From Hyphomicrobiales bacterium (GTDB taxonomy: Bacteria > Pseudomonadota > Alphaproteobacteria > Rhizobiales > Xanthobacteraceae): a stretch of 37,420 nt of DNA. The notes beneath the pieces were generated by a model, which searched no databases, was not told where the DNA came from, and worked only from the letters and a program-made list of their open reading frames with translations. The DNA lies in the NCBI GenBank assembly GCA_009377695.1, contig WHTP01000054.1, forward strand, positions 1 through 37,420, in the 5' to 3' direction. Of this stretch, positions 23,696-32,717 are shown one piece after another. The first letter of the stretch is position 1; each line of letters begins with the position of its first letter. The position numbers and the translations under genes are program-made.

Positions 23696-25978
23696 ATGAG
23701 AATTGTCAATACCTTCATCGGCGCCCCGATCCAACGAGTCGAGGACTTGCGATTCCTGCGCGGGCGCGGGCAGTACGTCGACGACCTGACGCGGCCGGGA
23801 CAGTGGCACGCCGCAATCGTGCGCAGTCCGGTGGCCTACGGTCGGCTTCGTTCGATCGATACGTCCGCGGCGTTGGCATTGCCGGGCGTGTATGCGGTCG
23901 TCACCGCGCAAGACCTGAGCCAGCCGATACCGACCATCCCGTTCCGGCGGCCAAACCCGACCATCGCGCCCTATGCGCAGCCGGTGCTGGCCGATGGCGT
24001 CGTCCGCTACGTCGGCGAACCGGTGGCCCTCGTCCTGGCGGATTGCGCCGAGCGCGCCGAAGACGGCGCGCAGGCGGTCGCGCTCGATATCGAACATTGG
24101 CCGGCGGTCGCCGATCGCCATGCGTCTGCGCGCGGTGAGACACTGCTGGTGGTGGGCACGGCGGGGAACTGCGCCGCGGTGTTCACCGCCAATGACGGCG
24201 ACGCCGACGCGGCCTTCCGCGCTGCCGCGTATACTCGCCGCGAGCAATTCCGTGTGCAGCGGGTGACTGCGATGACGATGGAAACGCGCGGCCTGCTGGC
24301 GGAGTGGGACGAGGCGACTGGGCGACTGAGCGTATCTGGCGCGGCGAAGCTTCCGTTCTTCAACCGCCGCACCATGGCGGCGATGATGAAGCTTCCGGAG
24401 GAGGCGGTCGACTATGTTGAATACGACGTCGGCGGCGGCTTCGGTGCGCGCGGGGAGTTCTATCCGGAGGATTATCTGGTCGCTTTCGCGGCCCGCAAAT
24501 ACGGCCACCCGGTGAAATGGGTCGAGGACCGCCGCGAGCACTTCATGGCGATCGCGCATTCGCGCGAGACCGAGTGCGATCTGGAGATCGCGCTCGACCG
24601 CGACGGGACGATCATCGGCCTGCGCGGCGATATCTGGGTCGATATCGGCGCTTATGTCCGGCCGAACGGCATGACGCCGGTGCGCAACGTCGCGCAGTTC
24701 ACGTCCGGTCCATATCGGGTTCCGAACATGCACCTGAAGGCGCACGCGATGGTGACGAACAAGACACCGTCCGGAACCTATCGCGGCCCCGGCCGCTTCG
24801 AGGGTTGCTTCTTCATGGAGCGGCTGCTCGACATGGCAGCGAAGGACTTGGGTCTTGACCGGCTTGAAATCCGGCGGCGCAATCTCATCGCGCTGTCGGA
24901 GATGCCGTATCCGCTCGTGCCGGTGCGGCCGAACGACGGTTTCGGCGATACCGCCTGCGACAGCGGCGATTATTCAAGCACGTTCGATCGCTGCGTTAAG
25001 GACGCCGGCTGGCACGACAAGCTTAAGCTGAACGGCAAGCTGGTCGACGGCTGCTATCACGGCGTCGGCGTGGCCTGCTTCATCGAGGGCGGCGGATCGG
25101 GGCCGCGCGAGAATGCACGCATCGTGATCGAGCCCGACGGCTCGTTTGCGGTCTATGTGGGTTCATCGGGCGTCGGGCAAGGCGTCGAGACGATCATGGC
25201 GCAGGTTGCCGCCGACGCGCTTGAAGTGCCGATCGAACGGGTCAAGGTCTATCATGGCTCGACGACCTATCTGAAGGAGGGCTACGGCTCCTACGGTTCG
25301 CGCGCGACGGTGATGGGCGGCAGCGCGATCGTGCAGACGGCGAACGCGCTGGTCGAGAAAATCCGGACAGCGGCCGCAGAACGGCTTGGCGTTTCGCCCG
25401 ACGCGGTCACGCTGCAAGACGGCGTCGCGTCTGCGCCGGATGGGCGGCACGTGACGCCGGCAGAACTCGCCGGGCTGTCCGTCGATGGCAAGTTCGACAA
25501 TTCGAAAGCGACCTACAGCTATGGCACCGCCATGGCGCACGTCGCCGTCGACCCACGCATCGGCAGCATCGACGTGCTCGACTATGTGGTCGTGGACGAC
25601 GTCGGCCGCATCGTGAATCCAGAGACACTGCACGGCCAGGTGATCGGCGCGGCCGTGCAAGGGCTCGGCAGCACATTCACCGAAGAGATCGCCTACGACG
25701 AGCACGGCCAGCTCCTGGTCGGATCGCTCGTCGACTATATGGTGCCGCTCGCCACCGACTATCCGAACCTGCGCGCGGTCTCGCTCGAAGAGCATCCATC
25801 GCCCAACAATCCGCTCGGGGCCAAGGGCGCGGGCGAGGGCGGGATCATTCCGGTCGGCGGCGCGGTGTCGAACGCAGTCGCAGCGGCGCTGTCGTCGCTG
25901 GGCGTCGAGCCGCGCGTGTTGCCGCTCACGCCGCCACGAATTTGGCAGCTTATCCAGGACGCGCAGAAGCGGTCGTAG
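23696..25978 (+). CDS. Molybdopterin-binding large subunit, xanthine dehydrogenase/aldehyde oxidase family (stand-alone)
   Basis: A 760-residue cytoplasmic protein of the molybdenum hydroxylase family. N-terminal part: IQRVEDLRFLRGRGQYVDDL and the AYGRLRSIDTSAALALPGVYAVVTAQD segment. Cofactor part: GGGFGARGEFYPEDYLVAFAARKYG, TYRGPGRFEGCFFMERL, GSSGVGQGVETIMAQV and the late GAKGAGEGGIIPVGGAVSNAV with the catalytic glutamate. The active-site loop is TYRGPGR, not the AYRCSFR of true carbon monoxide dehydrogenases, so CO is unlikely as substrate. The FeS and FAD subunits that normally accompany it are absent from the window. I chose the ATG at 23696 because upstream codons lie within repeats; no good ribosome site is visible. 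Confidence 0.88.
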   Translation: MRIVNTFIGAPIQRVEDLRFLRGRGQYVDDLTRPGQWHAAIVRSPVAYGRLRSIDTSAALALPGVYAVVTAQDLSQPIPTIPFRRPNPTIAPYAQPVLADGVVRYVGEPVALVLADCAERAEDGAQAVALDIEHWPAVADRHASARGETLLVVGTAGNCAAVFTANDGDADAAFRAAAYTRREQFRVQRVTAMTMETRGLLAEWDEATGRLSVSGAAKLPFFNRRTMAAMMKLPEEAVDYVEYDVGGGFGARGEFYPEDYLVAFAARKYGHPVKWVEDRREHFMAIAHSRETECDLEIALDRDGTIIGLRGDIWVDIGAYVRPNGMTPVRNVAQFTSGPYRVPNMHLKAHAMVTNKTPSGTYRGPGRFEGCFFMERLLDMAAKDLGLDRLEIRRRNLIALSEMPYPLVPVRPNDGFGDTACDSGDYSSTFDRCVKDAGWHDKLKLNGKLVDGCYHGVGVACFIEGGGSGPRENARIVIEPDGSFAVYVGSSGVGQGVETIMAQVAADALEVPIERVKVYHGSTTYLKEGYGSYGSRATVMGGSAIVQTANALVEKIRTAAAERLGVSPDAVTLQDGVASAPDGRHVTPAELAGLSVDGKFDNSKATYSYGTAMAHVAVDPRIGSIDVLDYVVVDDVGRIVNPETLHGQVIGAAVQGLGSTFTEEIAYDEHGQLLVGSLVDYMVPLATDYPNLRAVSLEEHPSPNNPLGAKGAGEGGIIPVGGAVSNAVAAALSSLGVEPRVLPLTPPRIWQLIQDAQKRS

Positions 25979-26122
25979 GGTTGCGCCGAGGAGCCCGCCA
26001 TCGCAGGCAAGTGTACGCAGCCTCAAGTGCGGCCAGATATGCGGCTGCATCGGGGCCAGCATGGTTCGAGAGACGGTCGGCCGTTCCGCCTCCCTCCTCA
26101 CCATGAGGGTCGAGGTTGCGCC

Positions 26123-27106
26123 TCAAATCCCCATCATCTTGAGCTGGAATTCCGGATAGCGCAGTCCGGACGCAGCTTGCGGCGGAAATGCATCCGAGAG
26201 CGCGCGGACTTCTGCGTCGGACAATGTCACGTCCACGGCGGCTGCGTTCTGCTCCAGATATTTCCTGCGCTTGGTGCCGGGGATCGGGACGATGCCGTCG
26301 CCCTGCGCCAGCAGCCAGGCGATCGCGACCTGCGCCATCGTGCAACCTTTCCGGTCCGCAATCGCCCTGATCGGTTCGAGCAGGCTGAGGTTCTTTTCGA
26401 AATTTCCTTCCTGGAAACGCGGATGCGCGTGCCGCCGGTCGGCCTCGATCAGATCGCTGCGCTTCTGGAACGTGCCTGAGAGAAAGCCGCGGCCGATCGG
26501 CGAATAAGGAACGAGCCCGATCCCAAGCTTGTGCAACGTCGGCAGAATCTCCGCCTCGACGTCGCGGCTCCACAGCGAATATTCGGTCTGCAGCGCGGCC
26601 AGTGGGTGGGTCTTGTGGGCGCGCCGCAACGTGTTGGCGCCGGCCTCGCAAAGCCCGAGGTAACGGACCTTGCCCTGTTCAACCAGCCGCGCCATCGCGC
26701 CGACGGTATCTTCGATCGGAACGTTCGGATCGATCCGATGGGCGTAATAGAGATCGATGTGATCGATGCCAAGCCGCTTGAGGCTCGCCTCGCAGGCGAC
26801 CGGAACGTAATCGGGCCTGCCGTTCACGCCGCCGCGCTGGCCGCCCGGGCCGCGAATGTTTCCGAATTTAGAGGCGATGAAATATTTGTCGCGACGGCCT
26901 TGGACGGCCCGGCCAACGAGCTGCTCATTGACGCCGGCGGCATAGGCATCCGAGGTGTCGAGGAGCGTGATCCCGAGTTCGGCGGCACGATGAATGGTCG
27001 CGATCGATTCCACGTCATCGGGAACGCCGTAGTCTGCACTCATCCCCGAGCATCCGAGCCCAATTGCAGAAACGCGAAAGTCCTTCCCTAGGAGGCGGTA
27101 TTTCAT
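26123..27106 (-). CDS. Aldo/keto reductase
   Basis: A 327-residue NADPH-dependent TIM-barrel oxidoreductase. The catalytic tetrad is complete: Asp50 and Tyr55 in [11 protein letters not shown], Lys80 in IASKFG and His123 in LYYAHRID. The cofactor part includes [33 protein letters not shown] and [20 protein letters not shown]. It resembles the YhdN/AKR13-like group that acts on aldehydes. The start at 27106 (MKYRLLG) follows AAGGGTCAC; the open frame continues upstream without similarity. It is convergent with the molybdopterin protein and divergent from the solute-binding protein gene. Confidence 0.92.
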   Translation of the reverse strand: MKYRLLGKDFRVSAIGLGCSGMSADYGVPDDVESIATIHRAAELGITLLDTSDAYAAGVNEQLVGRAVQGRRDKYFIASKFGNIRGPGGQRGGVNGRPDYVPVACEASLKRLGIDHIDLYYAHRIDPNVPIEDTVGAMARLVEQGKVRYLGLCEAGANTLRRAHKTHPLAALQTEYSLWSRDVEAEILPTLHKLGIGLVPYSPIGRGFLSGTFQKRSDLIEADRRHAHPRFQEGNFEKNLSLLEPIRAIADRKGCTMAQVAIAWLLAQGDGIVPIPGTKRRKYLEQNAAAVDVTLSDAEVRALSDAFPPQAASGLRYPEFQLKMMGI

Positions 27107-27342
27107 TGTGTGACCCTTGACGTTTTTTAATGCGACAAGCCGACGAAATCGGTTCGAAACCTGCAGCGGGTGGGCGCTACTCTTGAAGCGATTTCGTGCG
27201 AAGCACAAGGCCTCCAACGCCGCGTCGATCCGATCAGGCCCGCGCGAGATGCATCGATACGACATTGCCGGAAGCTTCGCGATCCGAGTACATTATCCGC
27301 CAACACGCCGGCGATGGACCGGGGGACCAAGGAGATAGGGAT

Positions 27343-28365
27343 ATGGACACGCTCAGTCGCCGCACGTTTCTTGCCGGGACCGCGCTTGCGCTCGCAGGCG
27401 GCGGCGTGCGGCCTTCGTTTGCGCAAGCCGTCGACATGGCGGCGGCCAAGAAAGAAGGCAAGGTGGTCTGGTATTGCTCGGTGCCGGTCGCGACCGCGCA
27501 GAAGATCGGCAATCTGTTTCAGGCCAAGACCGGGATCAACGTCGAGCTGTTCCGCTCGGGCGGGTCGAACATCCTGCGGCGCTTCCAGCAGGAGGCCGCC
27601 AGCGGCAAGGTGTTCGTCGACGTGCTGACCCATTCCGATCCCGCCGCTGCCAATGCGCTGACCAAGAAAGGGATGTTCGTTCCATTCAAGGCAACCGATT
27701 TCGACAAGGTGCCCGTCGAGGTCAAGGATGCGCAGGGCATGCATGTCGCCCAGCGCCTCAATGTGATGGCGATCTACGTGCGCGACGATATGCTCGCCGA
27801 GGCGGACCGGCCGAAGACCTGGACCGATCTTCTGAACCCGAAATACAAGGGCAAGATCGTGATGCCGGATCCCAACTTCTCGTCCTTGTTGGTCGTCATC
27901 GCCGGCACGCTGGGGAAAGTTCACGGCTGGCAGTATTTCGAGAAGCTGCGTGCCAATGACATCATGGTTGTACAGAGCAACCAGCAGGTCTCCGACATGG
28001 TCAAACGCGGTGAGCGTCCGATTGCGATGGCGGCCGATGCTGCCTATGTAGGGCCGTCGCGCAAACAGGGCTTGAAGGTCTCGATCCTCTATCCAAGCGA
28101 CGGAGCTTTTGTGATCGCGTCGCCGAGTTCCGTTATCAAAGGGTCGCCCAATCCGAACGCGGCCAAGGCGTTTGCCGACTTCATGCTGAGCCGGGACGTC
28201 CAGGAGCTATTCCCGAGCGAATACCTCTACTCGGCACGCACCGATATCGGCGGTCCGCCCGGATTTCCGTCGCTGACGTCGTTCAAGATCCATCCGGTCG
28301 ACTACGACTATGTGGAAGCGGAGAGCGCTCGGATTCGCAGGCGGTTCTCGGAAGCGATGCAGTAG
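27343..28365 (+). CDS. Periplasmic Fe3+/organic-solute-type ABC substrate-binding protein (Tat signal)
   Basis: A 340-residue binding protein of the extracellular solute-binding family 1 / iron(III) type. A twin-arginine leader (LSRRTFLAGTALALAGG) precedes VDMAAAKKEGKVVWYCSVP, FQAKTGINVELFRSGG, DRPKTWTDLLNPKYKGKIVMPDPNF and a C-terminal KAFADFMLSRDVQELF, all typical. The ATG at 27343 follows GGAGATAGGG. No permease or ATPase gene follows: the next features are a tRNA gene and an integrase. So it is an orphan, or its partners were separated by the island insertion. Ligand unknown. Confidence 0.88.
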   Translation: MDTLSRRTFLAGTALALAGGGVRPSFAQAVDMAAAKKEGKVVWYCSVPVATAQKIGNLFQAKTGINVELFRSGGSNILRRFQQEAASGKVFVDVLTHSDPAAANALTKKGMFVPFKATDFDKVPVEVKDAQGMHVAQRLNVMAIYVRDDMLAEADRPKTWTDLLNPKYKGKIVMPDPNFSSLLVVIAGTLGKVHGWQYFEKLRANDIMVVQSNQQVSDMVKRGERPIAMAADAAYVGPSRKQGLKVSILYPSDGAFVIASPSSVIKGSPNPNAAKAFADFMLSRDVQELFPSEYLYSARTDIGGPPGFPSLTSFKIHPVDYDYVEAESARIRRRFSEAMQ

Positions 28366-28429
28366 GCGAGGGCCCGGAGAGGGCCACCCTTGCGCCTCGT
28401 GCCGCGCCAGCGTAAATGCTGCCCCCTGT

Positions 28430-28507
28430 CGGAGCGTAGCGCAGCCCGGTTAGCGCACCAGTCTGGGGGACTGGGGGTCGGAGGTTCGAATCCTCTCGCT
28501 CCGACCA
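28430..28507 (+). tRNA. tRNA-Pro (anticodon GGG)
   Basis: A complete cloverleaf can be drawn. The acceptor arms CGGAGCG and CGCTCCG pair fully, ACCA is encoded, the anticodon stem CCAGT/ACTGG holds the loop CTGGGGG with anticodon GGG, and the T arm is GGAGGTTCGAATCCTCT. The integrase open frame begins right after its 3' end, so this gene is the likely attachment site of the island to the right. tRNA-Pro is also where I would expect the ihfA-merR backbone to continue. Confidence 0.95.
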
Positions 28508-28607
28508 TATCCCCAGCGATGTGGCTGATAATTCGCAACTATCTGCGAACTCTCGCCTTTTCCCTGCGAGTGGAATACACAACCGCGTACACAGGCGCGC
28601 GGTGCAG

Positions 28608-30206
28608 ATGGTCAAGCCCTACCACGACGCGAAGGGGGCGTTCACGGCGCGCAAGCGCATTCCTCGGCTTGCGCAGGATGAGTACGCGGCCCTTTACGGC
28701 CAGCGCCATGAGGTGAAGTTTTTCGAGCCGCCTACGACCCCGCGTCACGAACAGCTTCAGAAATTCCATGACTGGTTGGCGGAGACTGAGGGCCGGATAG
28801 CCGCAATCATCGCGGCGCAGAAAGGCGAGGGCACATCGCTCACGCCACGCCAAGCCCGCGCGCTGGCAGGCCAGTGGTACCTATGGTTCGTAGAGCGACA
28901 CCCGGTCACCGATGAGCGGCATTGGGCAGGATTGCGCGACCGTGTGCATGAAAAGCTCACGGACTATGTGTCCGACGAAGCCGAGGCCCAAGACCCCGAC
29001 GCTCTGTATCGAGAGAACCCTAAGGTCCGCGAGGCCATCATGCCGCTACTCGCCGACATAGGTGAGACGGCCCAGTTCCTTGCGCTCAAGCGTATAGCGC
29101 TTAACAACGACGCGCGTGGGCTATTCCTCGACAACGTGTATGACGATCTAGCGGTGGCGCTCCAGCGGCTCATGAGGACCGCTAGGGGTGACTACAGCCC
29201 AGACAAGTATCCTGAACGCTTCCCGGCGTTCGAGGGGTCAGACAGCGGCATAACGCCTTGGCAGTTGTTTGAGATGTGGGTTGAGCAACGCGCACCGGCA
29301 GCCGGGACGGTCGAGAGCTGGACCTACGTGTTCGAGGCGATGGCTAAGCACTTCTCAGAGCGTAGCGCCGCGTCAATCTCGCCTGATGAAGCCGATGAGT
29401 GGATCAAGAGCCTGATCAACAGCAGGCGGTCTGCGCGCACCGTTAAGAAAACCTGGCTCAATGCCAGCAACACTGTCTTTCGCTGGGCGGTGGAGCACAA
29501 GAAGGTAAACCGCAATCCGTTCGCTGACGTGAAGGTCACGGTGCCGAGGCAACGCAAGCACCGCGAGACCAAGGCTTTCAAAAAAGATGAGCAGCAGACA
29601 ATCCTACGCGCTGCGTCGGCCGTCAGCGACAGTGGCAAGCGTGTAGATGACGCTGCGAAGCGCTGGGTAGCATGGTTGTGCGCCTATACAGGTGCGCGGC
29701 CTGGAGAGATGACACAGCTACGCGGTAGCGATGTCGTCAAGCAAGACGATGTCAATGCGCTGAAGATCACTCCTGAGGCTGGAACGGTGAAGGGCGGCGC
29801 AACGCGCGTCGTACCCATCCATCAGCATCTGATTGCCCAAGGGTTCCTAAAGTTCGTCGCGCGACGCGGACAAGGCCCGCTGTTCTACACGCCTCGGAAG
29901 CGGCCAGCGGTTGCCAAAGGGGCCAAGGGGCGAAAGCCACCATATGCGCAAGTACGTCAACGGCTGGCGGGCTGGGTGCGCGCTATCGGTGTCACCGACA
30001 AACACGTATCGCCAAACCACGGATGGCGGCACACGTTCAAGCAGATTGCCGACCGTGTGGGCATCTCAGAGCGGATGTCTGACTACATCACGGGCCACGC
30101 CCACAAGAGCGAAGGCTCACGCTATGGCGAGCCGACGCTGAGCGACATGGCGAAGGCACTAAAGAAATTCCTGTCAATCGGCGTTCAAAAATTGCACGCC
30201 GAATAA
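28608..30206 (+). CDS. Tyrosine-type site-specific integrase of a tRNA-Pro island
   Basis: A 532-residue recombinase with all catalytic residues in order: Arg364 in TGARPGEMTQLRG, His471 and Arg474 in NHGWRHTF, His497 in TGHAH and the nucleophile Tyr506 in GSRYGEP. The N-terminus (MVKPYHDAKGAFTARKRIP) resembles the short arm-binding start of DUF6538-type integrases; a central SAM-like core domain covers about residues 215-320 (PWQLFEMWVEQRAPAAGTVESW). I chose the ATG at 28608. The frame runs back to 28521, 13 bases after the tRNA. Its position against tRNA-Pro implies it drove integration there. It looks intact. Confidence 0.92.
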   Translation: MVKPYHDAKGAFTARKRIPRLAQDEYAALYGQRHEVKFFEPPTTPRHEQLQKFHDWLAETEGRIAAIIAAQKGEGTSLTPRQARALAGQWYLWFVERHPVTDERHWAGLRDRVHEKLTDYVSDEAEAQDPDALYRENPKVREAIMPLLADIGETAQFLALKRIALNNDARGLFLDNVYDDLAVALQRLMRTARGDYSPDKYPERFPAFEGSDSGITPWQLFEMWVEQRAPAAGTVESWTYVFEAMAKHFSERSAASISPDEADEWIKSLINSRRSARTVKKTWLNASNTVFRWAVEHKKVNRNPFADVKVTVPRQRKHRETKAFKKDEQQTILRAASAVSDSGKRVDDAAKRWVAWLCAYTGARPGEMTQLRGSDVVKQDDVNALKITPEAGTVKGGATRVVPIHQHLIAQGFLKFVARRGQGPLFYTPRKRPAVAKGAKGRKPPYAQVRQRLAGWVRAIGVTDKHVSPNHGWRHTFKQIADRVGISERMSDYITGHAHKSEGSRYGEPTLSDMAKALKKFLSIGVQKLHAE

Positions 30207-30556
30207 CAGTTCGCGAGGCCGGCGATGTCCCGCTGGGACGGTGGTCGTGGTGACCTCGTTTATTCGGCTGGCGGCGGCTCGTCCGCACCCCGCTGCACAC
30301 GTTGAGGCACCCGATCCGGACATCATCATGAGGCGCTCGACGACCTCCGAAAGGACCATGACCCCAGCGAAGGCATCAACCGCGAGCGCGGTGAAAACGG
30401 CAAACAATGCGCGGCTCACCTGTAGGACCGACAATCACATATCAGCCTGCACTCGCCCCGCCTTGCCGCGGACCGGCATCAGATCGGTGCTTGACAGCAG
30501 GCCGCAATTAAAGGGCCAAATAACACTCGAGAGCGACAAGCGGCTGAATATCCAAG
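30207..30556. other. Non-coding or decayed stretch after the integrase
   Basis: Overlapping frames occur on both strands (plus 30241-30591, minus 30174-30434), none with a recognised domain. The minus-strand frame has one hydrophobic segment near its start but overlaps the integrase end. I saw no copy of the tRNA-Pro 3' end, so the matching attachment site is not here. Confidence 0.4.
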
Positions 30557-30832
30557 TTGAGACTGGACTTCTCATCGACGCCGGCGGGTGAAGCCCGGCA
30601 GGCGGGACGGGAAGACATCGAATCGCCCCCGGTGGTGAGTGAACTCGAACGCCCAGCCAACACGAGTCGAATCTTGGAGGAAGTATGTGAGCGAGCAAAC
30701 CTGAAGGAAGCATTGCGGCAGGTGAGGGGCAACAAAGGTAGCGCTGGCATCGACCGGATGACGGTCGATCAACTTGGCGACTATCTGAAGCAGCACTGGC
30801 CGGTCATTCGGGAGCAATTGCTCGACTATTGA
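30557..30832 (+). pseudogene. Truncated group II intron reverse transcriptase/maturase (N-terminal end)
   Basis: The 91-residue frame matches the first tenth to fifth of bacterial group II intron-encoded proteins: the leader PAGEARQAGRED, then NLKEALRQVRGNKGSAGIDRMTVDQL and YLKQHWPVIREQLL, the standard RT0 segment. The family then continues with GTYKPQPVRRVEIPK, but here a TGA at 30830-30832 follows QLLDY and unrelated sequence begins. About 80% of the protein, including the YADD catalytic box, is missing. It marks an old retroelement insertion later cut by deletion. Confidence 0.8.
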
Positions 30833-30943
30833 AATGGTCGCGGCCAATGCGAGGCCTGGCACACAACATTCAGTGTCCTATACAGCGCACCGCTGTTCGA
30901 CGTAACTTGCAACGTCAAGCGCCAGTTCCTTGAGATAGAGCTG

Positions 30944-31225
30944 GTGAAGTGTAGAACGGGCGCACTGGACAGCGCGCCCACCTCGGATAAGCACATGCAA
31001 TTCTTCGCGCGACCATTGAGCCGCTGGAGGGTGAGTGGGGAGCGAATCCAAGGGCAGTCGGTCAGGCCCTCTTCGCTAGAAACGCTTTCTAATGCACGCG
31101 TCACGCTATCGCTCGTCCGAGCCGGAAACATCGTTGAGGCACGAGTCCTGACCCGCTGCTGCTTGGAAAACTTCTTCTGGATCACTGCACTGCAGGCGTG
31201 GTCGTCTCGACATGGTCTCTCCTGA
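30944..31225 (+). pseudogene. Unrecognised fragment, perhaps of a DUF5677-like protein
   Basis: A 93-codon frame has no clear start site. Its second half, LSLVRAGNIVEARVLTRCCLENFFWI, looks like the helical core of DUF5677-like proteins (a run of Leu/Arg with a following R-x-x-x-E). The rest is unlike anything I know. It lies between the group II intron scar and the aromatic cluster, so a gene fragment is likelier than an intact gene. The following 280 bases up to 31510 hold nothing I can support. Confidence 0.25.
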
Positions 31226-31510
31226 TTCGCAGGCCACAGCGTGCCTGCCATCAGGCAGAAATTCCACTTAGCGCCCTGTTCAAAATTCCGGAGCCGGCTC
31301 TATGCCGCGGCGGGCCAAACGGGATCACGAGCGAGCACATAGATGGCATGAATGACCATCATAAAAAAATCGTGGCTACACCGGAGATTTCAGCCGTTCT
31401 AAACGCTCGTGGAGGATCAAAGTGCTTCAACACCAGGGATTTCGGCACAGAGGGCGAGCCTACCGGACATTGGGGCGAACCATCAGCCAGCAATCACAGG
31501 GAGGTAGCAG

Positions 31511-32710
31511 GTGACATCGGCAGCAGAAAACGAGACGCTGACACGCGTCGGCGCGGGTACCCCCGCCGGTGAACTGTTGCGCCGCTATTGGCATCCAGTG
31601 GCCGCAGCCGGTGAGTTGACCGAAGAAAAGCCGATCAAGGCCGTAAAGCTTCTTGGTGAGAAACTGGTTGTTTTTCGGCTGCCGCCCCAGCCCAACGAAT
31701 CCAAACCACGCTACGGTCTGGTAGCTGAACAATGCGCGCACCGGCTCGCCTCTCTCGCCTACGGACGGGTGGACGACGAAGGCATACGTTGCCCGTATCA
31801 CGGTTGGAAGTTCGAGCTCGGCGGCCGTTGTGTGGAGCAACCTGCCGAACCGGCTGACAGCATCCAAAAGAACCGAATACGTCAGCGCGCCTATCCAGTG
31901 CAAAAACTCGGGGGGCTGCTGTTTGCGTACCTGGGCCCCGCTCCTGTACCACTGCTGCCACGATGGGACGCGCTCGCTCGTCAAGACGGTAGACGTTGGA
32001 TCGTTGTCGATTCGGTAATCGAGTGCAATTGGCTGCAGCCCATGGAGAACTCAGTCGACCCCGCCCACTTTTATTGGTTGCACGGCAGCCTCAGCCCGCC
32101 AAGCGTTTTAGGCCCCAGGCAAATGACGCAATACCAGGAAAAATACGAGTTCCGCCGCTTCGAATACGGCATCATGAAGCAGCGCATCACTCCCGGCAAA
32201 AATCCAGGCGACCCGCCGATGATTGATGAGCATCCCTTAGTGTTTCCAACGACGCTGCGCCTTGACATCGATTTGCGTGGCACCAATCAAGTGCGACATG
32301 TTCTTCAAATTCGTGTGCCAATGGATGACACCAATACATGGCACTACAGCGTCAACTTCGTTCCTTCCGCCACTGAGTGCTCACCAGCGGATAGCGATGC
32401 GCCGTATGAGTATTGTCCGCTCAAGAGCTCAGACGGACAATACAACATGAATCTTGTGCTGGCGCAGGATGCGATGGCCTGGGAAACGCAAGGGCTCATC
32501 ACCGATCGCACGCAGGAGCACCTTGGAACCTCGGACCGCGGCATTGTTATGTTGCGTCGGATGTTGAAGGAGCAAATCGAGATCGTGCAGAGCGGCCGGG
32601 ATCCGTTGGGTGTTATCCGGGACCCGGCACAAAACACCATCATTGAATTCCACACGAGGCAGGACCGAATTGGTCTGTCCAGTTCATCGAGAGAAGAGCA
32701 AACCGTGTAG
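31511..32710 (+). CDS. Rieske-type aromatic-ring oxygenase, phthalate 4,5-dioxygenase-like
   Basis: A 399-residue terminal oxygenase subunit. The Rieske cluster motif is Cys75-x-His77 (EQCAHRLASL) and Cys94-x-x-His97 (IRCPYHGWKF). The mononuclear iron site is NSVDPAHFYWLHG with Asp183, His186 and His191. The start MTSAAENETLTRVGAGTPAGELLRRYW and length match phthalate 4,5-dioxygenase and similar single-component (alpha-only) oxygenases that hydroxylate or O-demethylate aromatic acids. The GTG at 31511 sits after GGGAGGTAGCAG. The reductase it needs is probably the PDR-type protein at 36058-36999. It heads a five-gene run ending at ligB. The DNA is visibly less G+C-rich than the core genes. 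Confidence 0.9.
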   Translation: MTSAAENETLTRVGAGTPAGELLRRYWHPVAAAGELTEEKPIKAVKLLGEKLVVFRLPPQPNESKPRYGLVAEQCAHRLASLAYGRVDDEGIRCPYHGWKFELGGRCVEQPAEPADSIQKNRIRQRAYPVQKLGGLLFAYLGPAPVPLLPRWDALARQDGRRWIVVDSVIECNWLQPMENSVDPAHFYWLHGSLSPPSVLGPRQMTQYQEKYEFRRFEYGIMKQRITPGKNPGDPPMIDEHPLVFPTTLRLDIDLRGTNQVRHVLQIRVPMDDTNTWHYSVNFVPSATECSPADSDAPYEYCPLKSSDGQYNMNLVLAQDAMAWETQGLITDRTQEHLGTSDRGIVMLRRMLKEQIEIVQSGRDPLGVIRDPAQNTIIEFHTRQDRIGLSSSSREEQTV

Positions 32711-32717
32711 GGCGAAC

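Noticed and set aside
24427-25978. Carbon monoxide dehydrogenase (coxL)
   Set aside because: The diagnostic AYRCSFR loop is replaced by TYRGPGR and the coxM and coxS partners are missing, so CO oxidation is not supported.
30174-30434. Minus-strand 86-codon frame with one hydrophobic segment after the integrase
   Set aside because: It overlaps the integrase 3' end, and has no ribosome site or family resemblance.
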